From Gari tellinella (lineage: Eukaryota; Mollusca; Bivalvia; Cardiida; Psammobiidae): DNA of 64,000 nucleotides. Under the pieces are notes generated by a model. The model was not told the origin of the DNA, did not search any database, and saw nothing but the letters and a program-made list of their open reading frames with translations. The stretch covers positions 42,509,623 through 42,573,622 of the forward strand of contig OV277861.1 in the NCBI GenBank assembly GCA_922989275.2, in the 5' to 3' direction. Of the stretch, positions 62,801 to 64,000 are shown piece after piece (the first letter of the stretch is position 1; every line of letters starts with the position of its first letter). The translations under genes were made by a program, and so were the position numbers.

Positions 62801-64000
62801 TATATCTACATTTGTCTTAATTCATGAATATTTTCCAATGCAGTTGCATGTGCCAATTTGACAACCCCTTCTGGGGGCAACATCACCTTGACCACAAATG
62901 GAACGGTTACCATGGCAACTTTCACCTGTGAAGCAGGGTACAACATGGTAGGTGAGGCAGTGAGTGTGTGTAGTCCAGATGGGACCTGGTCACAGGCATC
63001 AGCAACATGTGGTGAGTATTAATGGATGCATTCTTCACATATATACCTTTTTAGGGCTTTAATTTATTCCTCCACTAAAGAAAATAGTTACACTTTATAC
63101 AGTTATGAATATATACCATATGAAATATTTGCTATATCCTAGTAGATGGTAACTTGAAGTAGACTGAAAATAAAGCAATCTATGCCATAAGACATTGCAA
63201 CTAGAAACAGGACCCGATCAGTCTAATCAGTGTCTACAGTGTTTGCCATTCAGCTCACTCCTTTTAAACAAATTCCTGTGTTTTAAAAGCAATTTGTTCA
63301 AATTTTATGATAATTACAGCAATTACAAATGGTGTCCGAATATATAGGATTTTTATGGTATTCTTTTATAATACAGTGCAGTGTAGCGAGCTGTCATCCC
63401 CTAACAGTGGCTCAGTCAATGTGACATCAGATGGCAGCGTGTCTACAGCTGTGTATACCTGTGAGGCTGGTTACCTAATTGTCGGGACATCTCAGAGAAC
63501 ATGTCAGACAGATGGCACCTGGAATGGAACAGAGCCTACCTGTGGTACTTGTATAAATTATCCTATCATAAGTTGTCTCCCTTTCTTTATACCCCTGCTG
63601 AAAATGGGATGTTTTATGGTATAATGTTTTCCACAGAGCTCCAGATAAAGGGAGTATTTCACATTCTAAAATCTTTATTTTTGTATTAAACCCTATGGTG
63701 TCACTACTCATTAGAATATTTATTTGAGACAATTCTAATGAGTAGTAACACCATAGGATTTGGTCATGAAATGAGTGAGTTATGTTGGATATGTTCACCA
63801 TAAGAAATATTTTCTTTATCCTAGCAGATTATAGCTTAATAAAGCAGGTTGAAAGTGAAGCAGAATGTGCCTTAAGGCACCTTCTGCTTTACTTTCAATC
63901 TGCTTAAAGTCACAAAATCTTTAATTCTTAGAAACAATCTATTGAGTAATGGGTCAAACCAATCTTGTTCACACTTGTTTTCCAGACTGTGCAGCACCGT
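38749..64000 (+). CDS. Gene B: signal peptide, four-part Cys-rich module and sushi domains, runs off the window
   Basis: Exons 38749-38815, 39392-39575, 41171-41277, 42391-42519, 43289-43471, 45101-45213, 45862-45994, optional 46934-46942, then sushi exons 48058-48225, 51134-51295, 59519-59686, 60223-60390, 62014-62175, 62844-63011, 63377-63544 and the start of another at 63986. All borders are AG...GT and phases match throughout. Exons 1-7 are the head-to-head paralogue of gene A. After exon 7 the gene carries phase 1-1 sushi (CCP) exons, each one full domain of 54-56 residues with four Cys and a W before the last. Sushi domains bind proteins and glycans in complement-like and adhesion proteins (family knowledge); the role here is not known. 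The C-terminus is outside the window, so secreted versus membrane-bound is undecided. Confidence 0.85.
38816..39391 (+). other. Gene B intron 1
   Basis: 576 bp, AT-rich, nothing recognisable; the acceptor is tttttatattag. Confidence 0.6.
39392..39575 (+). CDS. Gene B exon 2
   Basis: 184 nt, phase 1 to 2. Encodes DCQCTWPSAFVSSTWRNN, NLVFSTTTMTGWSFTVGS, NEWQCVSTDS and YLLM. Strong match to gene A exon 2. Confidence 0.9.
39588..39848. mobile_element. MITE family A copy 12 bp after exon 2 donor
   Basis: Starts ttaaccctttccctcatc, ends caggtaaaaggttaa; inner perfect hairpin gaaagtaaagcaggatgcgcc / ggcgcattctgctttacttt. Confidence 0.8.
39849..41170 (+). other. Remainder of gene B intron 2
   Basis: Contains a family C MITE (39865-40105), unique DNA with a GC-richer patch near 40380-40440, the left arm of a long inverted repeat (40859-40954) and a hairpin accagtgttttattg / caataaaacactggt at 40950-40981. 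Confidence 0.5.
40859..40954. repeat. Long inverted repeat, left arm
   Basis: ccaagaaatgtagttccaat ... aatttaaaccagt is the reverse complement, with few mismatches, of 43149-43240. The two arms enclose gene B exons 3 and 4. Confidence 0.75.
41171..41277 (+). CDS. Gene B exon 3
   Basis: Acceptor cttgtaatttcag, donor AAGAAC/gtaagt; 107 nt, phase 2 to 1. Encodes SVNDFIQFVSSHYYAYLC then LKMTAITDVSYRVYVQE. Matches gene A exon 3. Confidence 0.85.
41295..41546. mobile_element. MITE family A, complete copy, 17 bp after exon 3 donor
   Basis: 252 bp from TTAACCCATTACCCCAT to ATGGAGTAATGGGTTAA, i.e. inverted ends with TTAA on each side. Inner hairpin arms gaaagtaaagcagaatgcgcc and ggcgcattctgctttacttt are perfect. 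The best copy of the family here. Confidence 0.85.
41675..41840. mobile_element. MITE family I copy
   Basis: Ends acagtaaaacctctctaata and aatggagaggttttactgca; inner gcaggtggctgcttaaagc. Confidence 0.7.
41945..42146. mobile_element. MITE family G copy
   Basis: Right end ttatctggagccctg, left end diverged (ctccagagcaccagataagg). Central perfect hairpin caaaccctatggtg-like: ctatggtgtcactactcatt / gagtagtaacaccatagg. Shares its termini with the 60576-61716 element. Confidence 0.7.
42391..42519 (+). CDS. Gene B exon 4
   Basis: Acceptor gattttattttcag, donor AAATCAG/gtaagt; 129 nt, phase 1 to 1. Encodes QQPNLDYDRFLIHINQDL, then VCYEQYGAIGSEYQVMIKSG. In gene B this exon edge is single copy; in gene A the same edge is the unit of the donor array. 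Confidence 0.85.
42520..43288 (+). other. Gene B intron 4
   Basis: Holds a hairpin at 42740-42835 (caggtgactgcttaatgcag ... gctgtcacctgtc), a family A copy with intact inner arms (42920-43055) and the right arm of the long inverted repeat (43149-43240), 48 bp before exon 5. Confidence 0.6.
43149..43240. repeat. Long inverted repeat, right arm
   Basis: Reverse complement partner of 40859-40954 (actggtttaaatttattat ... ctacatttcttgg). Confidence 0.75.
43289..43471 (+). CDS. Gene B exon 5
   Basis: Acceptor atattgacag, donor ACTCAG/gtaaca; 183 nt, phase 1 to 1. Encodes CPWIFLGRFDYTHTS, then GDEWDLCSDKTQMAFDFN and SCSTDVAYS. Strongest match between genes A and B. Confidence 0.9.
43552..43775. 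mobile_element. MITE family A copy in gene B intron 5
   Basis: Inner arms gaaagtaaagcagaatgcgcc / ggcacattctgctttacttt; right end ttatggggtaaagggttaa. A short family I hairpin follows at 43776-43846, and a SINE 3' part (ctgtaatttgctggagg, caaatcaaatc tail) at 43853-43970. Confidence 0.75.
44100..44232. mobile_element. MITE family G copy, decayed
   Basis: ctatggtgtgacttctcatt / aggactaatcccaccatagg hairpin, then ctcaatctggagctctg at the right. Confidence 0.6.
44251..45100 (+). repeat. Tandem array of the exon 6 acceptor edge (14 extra units of 59-63 bp)
   Basis: Each unit is about 36 nt of exon 6 (starting CCCAGTCTGTTGTGCACTG) plus 23-27 nt of intron ending gtggtttcag. Counting the real exon there are 15 junction copies. 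Unit length varies (59, 60 and 63), so frames shift from unit to unit. Each unit offers a full splice acceptor; two have ttttag in place of tttcag. Confidence 0.9.
45101..45213 (+). CDS. Gene B exon 6
   Basis: The last unit of the acceptor array continues into the only complete exon: AQSVVHCVDTIPVNSDAV then VTVYTEATVDDSSTFSFACF; donor TGCTTT/gtaagt. 113 nt, phase 1 to 0. Here ttgttcac replaces the array's ttgtgcac. An upstream acceptor in the array could be used in principle, but reading on would hit stops or shifts in most units. Confidence 0.85.
45214..45861 (+). repeat. Gene B intron 6 with a dispersed repeat
   Basis: 45320-45650 is a moderately repeated mollusc-type sequence with internal near-repeats (ttaacactctag twice; tgtgggtcatgtc twice). 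45690-45775 is similar, in inverse orientation, to 60590-60665 (cagtacagtactgatcaatt). Confidence 0.5.
45862..45994 (+). CDS. Gene B exon 7
   Basis: Acceptor attttgttacag, donor GTATG/gtaagt; 133 nt, phase 0 to 1. AVSSGLAAASVAPEFCREGQ then LPTDRYGSQIGAQLTVTSVYG. Last exon shared with gene A. Confidence 0.85.
46151..46430 (+). mobile_element. tRNA-derived SINE, older copy
   Basis: gctcctcatcagtgtgggtt then B box, gccgatttgtgcctgg and cacctgtaattagc shared with 28629-28887; many differences show greater age. Confidence 0.75.
46505..46690. mobile_element. MITE family I copy
   Basis: Ends aggaaaacctctctattacaa and taacagagaggatttactgt; inner gctaaaagcaaggtgacag. Confidence 0.7.
46934..46942 (+). 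CDS. Possible 9-nt microexon of gene B
   Basis: ttctctttttcag / AGCTGTGTC / gtaagtttc: a strong acceptor and a strong donor 9 bases apart. Inclusion adds three residues (giving ELC then P) without changing frame. Skipping also keeps the frame. Could be a real alternative exon or a chance pair. Confidence 0.4.
47160..47820. repeat. Repeat with three internal units of about 175 bp
   Basis: Starts tatgcccctagcatggatac; units recur at ttaccgttttgtctag (47260), ttaccgtttagtctaa (47427) and tgactgttttgtctac (47600). A shorter relative lies at 62190-62510 in intron 13. Confidence 0.7.
48058..48225 (+). CDS. Gene B sushi exon 1
   Basis: 168 nt, phase 1-1. CPNLTNPDGGSVSVE, then ALYTCAAKYALYGDANRTC and WSGIAPSC: four Cys and the late Trp of a CCP domain. 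Acceptor atggtaatgttgtag is a weak tract; donor TTGCA/gtaagt. Confidence 0.85.
48282..48400. mobile_element. MITE family D fragment
   Basis: Perfect hairpin gatcagagggctcctatagg / aggagccctctgatc with gtagaccca and gggtctgca flanks. A further decayed hairpin element (48481-48730, gtctgcacactttataaattt) follows. Confidence 0.7.
48842..50860. mobile_element. Helitron-like or satellite-bearing element with 290-bp tandem units
   Basis: Left module gccccctgaatctacgattt ... (gtcc)n gtctgt; then six or so units of about 290 bp (each with ccttaaccttggctataac, gcatgtgtattcc, ttttgaccttgtgacc, ggcccagggctttcatat); then a right module ending gggggcattcgtgtaactgg. Lead module, tandem core and end module are the layout described for non-autonomous Helitrons in bivalves (analogy only). 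Each unit carries several gacctttgacct-type motifs. Confidence 0.65.
50854..51072. mobile_element. MITE family A copy, reverse orientation
   Basis: Inner arms gaaagtaaagcagaatgcgcc / ggcacattcttctttacttt; right end atatggggtaaagggttaa. It ends 61 bp before sushi exon 2. Confidence 0.75.
51134..51295 (+). CDS. Gene B sushi exon 2
   Basis: 162 nt, phase 1-1. KCIAPASPANGGVTVS, then ATYTCDAGFVLTGNEQRVC and WNGTDPTCG. Acceptor gtaatatttccag, donor ATGTG/gtaagt. Confidence 0.9.
51338..51461 (+). repeat. 124-bp tandem duplicate of the 3' half of sushi exon 2
   Basis: Repeats 51214-51337 with few changes, including the donor and the first part of the intron. The change from cacggg to cacagg creates a new acceptor in the copy. 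Confidence 0.85.
51357..51419 (+). CDS. Possible 63-nt half-sushi exon created by the duplication
   Basis: New acceptor ggctttgttctcacag and the copied donor ATGTG/gtaagt enclose 63 nt in phase 1-1: NEQRVCRTDGNAWNGTDPTCG. Its inclusion would add a half domain with two Cys and keep the frame. No proof it is spliced. Confidence 0.4.
51448..54246. repeat. Array of about 180-bp units with G/C runs
   Basis: About 15 units anchored by aagtcatttgatttacacat. Two unit types alternate: one with gttaagtttaagtgatgttt, the other with gttttgtttaagtaatgttt, giving a period near 360 bp. Each unit has a G run and a C run around ccaaatttgatggcgtaaa. A 22-base poly(A) tract lies near 51633-51656. Confidence 0.9.
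54247..57020 (+). repeat. Palindromic-unit array, left arm
   Basis: Some 35 units of about 78-80 bp. Each has a hairpin: six G, aaag, ttttggctagccaatt, ctttc and six C, followed by a spacer tatctgacagtgtgcg ... gactatcttgga. A higher-order repeat of 1025 bp is visible (55131-55529 recurs at 56156-56554 nearly unchanged). Confidence 0.95.
57021..59130 (-). repeat. Palindromic-unit array, right arm (inverted)
   Basis: The same unit in reverse orientation (aaagaattggctagccaaaa), about 26 units. The last three units (58950-59120) change to a symmetric form with ttggctagccaa and no spacer, then stop at ggctgttacaccgg. Confidence 0.95.
59131..59518. repeat. Intron part with decayed family A MITE
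   Basis: 59222-59454: left end ttaaccctttaccccc, right end actataaggtaatgga; the first arm of the inner hairpin is missing (only gcattctgctttactttcaac remains). Confidence 0.65.
59519..59686 (+). CDS. Gene B sushi exon 3
   Basis: 168 nt, phase 1-1. TCNVLTNPSNGQVTLTQL, then LATFACSTGYSLNGEANITC and WSGSSPSCG. Acceptor catttatttaacag, donor CTGTG/gtaggt. Separated from sushi exon 2 by an 8-kb repeat-filled intron. Confidence 0.9.
59692..59943. mobile_element. MITE family A copy 5 bp after sushi exon 3 donor
   Basis: Starts ttaacccattaccccatg, ends ggggtaatgggtcaa; inner arms gaaagtaaagcagaatgcgcc / ggcacattctgctttacttt. Confidence 0.8.
59960..60222. repeat. MITE fragments in gene B intron
   Basis: A family A left end (ttaatccattactccatag, 59975) and a family D right half (ttctgcactgtttgtcattt to gaggggaaatgag, 60054-60170). 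Confidence 0.55.
60223..60390 (+). CDS. Gene B sushi exon 4
   Basis: 168 nt, phase 1-1. LCSSLTAPDLGNVSLS, then MARFVCTSGYQVQGVETLTC and WDNTEPSC. Acceptor tatatctatttcag, donor TTGCA/gtatgg. Confidence 0.9.
60576..61716. mobile_element. DNA-transposon-like element with 15-bp inverted ends
   Basis: CAGGGCTCCAGATAA at 60576-60590 and its exact reverse complement at 61702-61716. GTGTA lies on both sides (60571-60575 and 61717-61721), a possible target duplication. The interior has the 3' part of a CR1-like LINE (60720-61110) and a GC-richer unique part (61180-61700). No transposase seen, so non-autonomous. Family G MITEs share the termini. Confidence 0.75.
60720..61110 (+). pseudogene. CR1-like LINE 3' remnant
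   Basis: Encodes IMLYKVSNNLIVVDHKQ, then TTLRPVTVSQASLPASDL and CISCFKLFLTS, matching the minus-strand remnant at 9330-9720 (IIVRYKLSQNIVVVDHS, TPRPVTACWDSLLASALS). Both end in acactgtccccgacctccctg. Frame is kept but neither has the RT core. Confidence 0.75.
61717..62013 (+). other. Gene B intron end, nothing recognisable
   Basis: AT-rich, no repeat family identified; the acceptor is atattggttacag. Confidence 0.5.
62014..62175 (+). CDS. Gene B sushi exon 5
   Basis: 162 nt, phase 1-1. ICESRAAPSFGSVAVAS, then SYACNVGYSMVGTASSTC and WDTAVPQCG. Donor ATGTG/gtaagt. Confidence 0.9.
62176..62843 (+). other. Gene B intron with 175-bp-unit repeat relative
   Basis: 62190-62510 resembles 47160-47650 (ttaccgtttcgtctagcatc, actcaaatacttggatact). 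The rest is unremarkable. Confidence 0.6.
62844..63011 (+). CDS. Gene B sushi exon 6
   Basis: 168 nt, phase 1-1. ACANLTTPSGGNITLTT, then ATFTCEAGYNMVGEAVSVC and WSQASATCG. Acceptor ttttccaatgcag, donor ATGTG/gtgagt. Confidence 0.9.
63015..63210. mobile_element. MITE family A copy, decayed, beside sushi exon 6 donor
   Basis: ttaatttattcctccactaaag, gttatgaatatataccat and gctatatcctagtagatgg match family A's left half. The inner hairpin is reduced to gcaatctatgccataagac. Confidence 0.6.
63377..63544 (+). CDS. Gene B sushi exon 7
   Basis: 168 nt, phase 1-1. QCSELSSPNSGSVNVTS, then AVYTCEAGYLIVGTSQRTC and WNGTEPTCG. Acceptor tttataatacag; donor ATCTGTG/gtactt is weak after GT. Confidence 0.85.
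63640..63960. mobile_element. MITE family G copy followed by family A copy
   Basis: 63645-63775: gagctccagataaaggg and the perfect hairpin ctatggtgtcactactcatt / gagtagtaacaccatagg. 63792-63957: family A inner arms gaagcagaatgtgccttaagg / caccttctgctttacttt and right end attgagtaatgggtcaa. Confidence 0.7.
63986..64000 (+). CDS. Gene B sushi exon 8, start only
   Basis: Acceptor cttgttttccag; the first codons in phase 1 read DCAAP, as in the other sushi exons (Cys at residue 2). Cut by the window end. Confidence 0.65.

Overview
The window looks like animal nuclear DNA, most likely from a bivalve mollusc. It is AT-rich, genes are split into short exons with GT-AG introns, and introns and spacers are packed with fold-back MITEs, a tRNA-derived SINE, decayed LINEs and long tandem arrays. 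The protein families seen (a RING-less B-box protein, and secreted or membrane proteins built from a Cys-rich four-part module plus sushi domains) fit a mollusc, but the species cannot be named from sequence alone.

Layout. 1-2018: spacer with fold-back repeats. 2019-3734 (+): an intact single-exon B-box/coiled-coil/beta-propeller-like protein related to TRIM proteins. 3735-10330: MITE-rich spacer with an internally deleted CR1-like LINE (minus) near 9.3-10.05 kb. 35404 down to 10331 (-): an eight-exon gene I assembled by joining exons with matching phases (gene A). It gives a 451-residue protein: signal peptide, a Cys-rich extracellular module over exons 2-7, then a last exon with a membrane segment and a cytoplasmic tail. 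38749 to beyond 64000 (+): a head-to-head paralogue (gene B). Its exons 1-7 match gene A exon by exon in length, phase and sequence, but exon 7 is followed by a series of sushi/CCP exons (seven complete, one cut by the window edge, and one possible half-exon) instead of the membrane exon. The two start codons are 3.3 kb apart.

The most unusual signal is that both paralogues have a tandem array built from an exon edge. In gene A the 3' edge of exon 4, including its splice donor, is repeated about 18 times in 75-bp units, and a 4.3-kb LINE-bearing insert sits in that array. In gene B the 5' edge of exon 6, including its splice acceptor, is repeated 15 times in units of about 60 bp. Other notable structures are a 2801-bp segmental duplication in gene A intron 1 with a crossover window of about 98 bp; a nearly 5-kb inverted array of 78-80-bp palindromic units next to a 2.8-kb array of about 180-bp units in one gene B intron; a repeat array rich in nuclear-receptor DR1-type motifs; and TTAA-flanked MITEs lying within about 20 bp of several splice donors.

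Gene A looks like a type I membrane protein and gene B a secreted or membrane-anchored protein sharing the same ectodomain module, so they may be related recognition or adhesion proteins. That role is inference. All splice models come from reading the sequence, with no transcript support.
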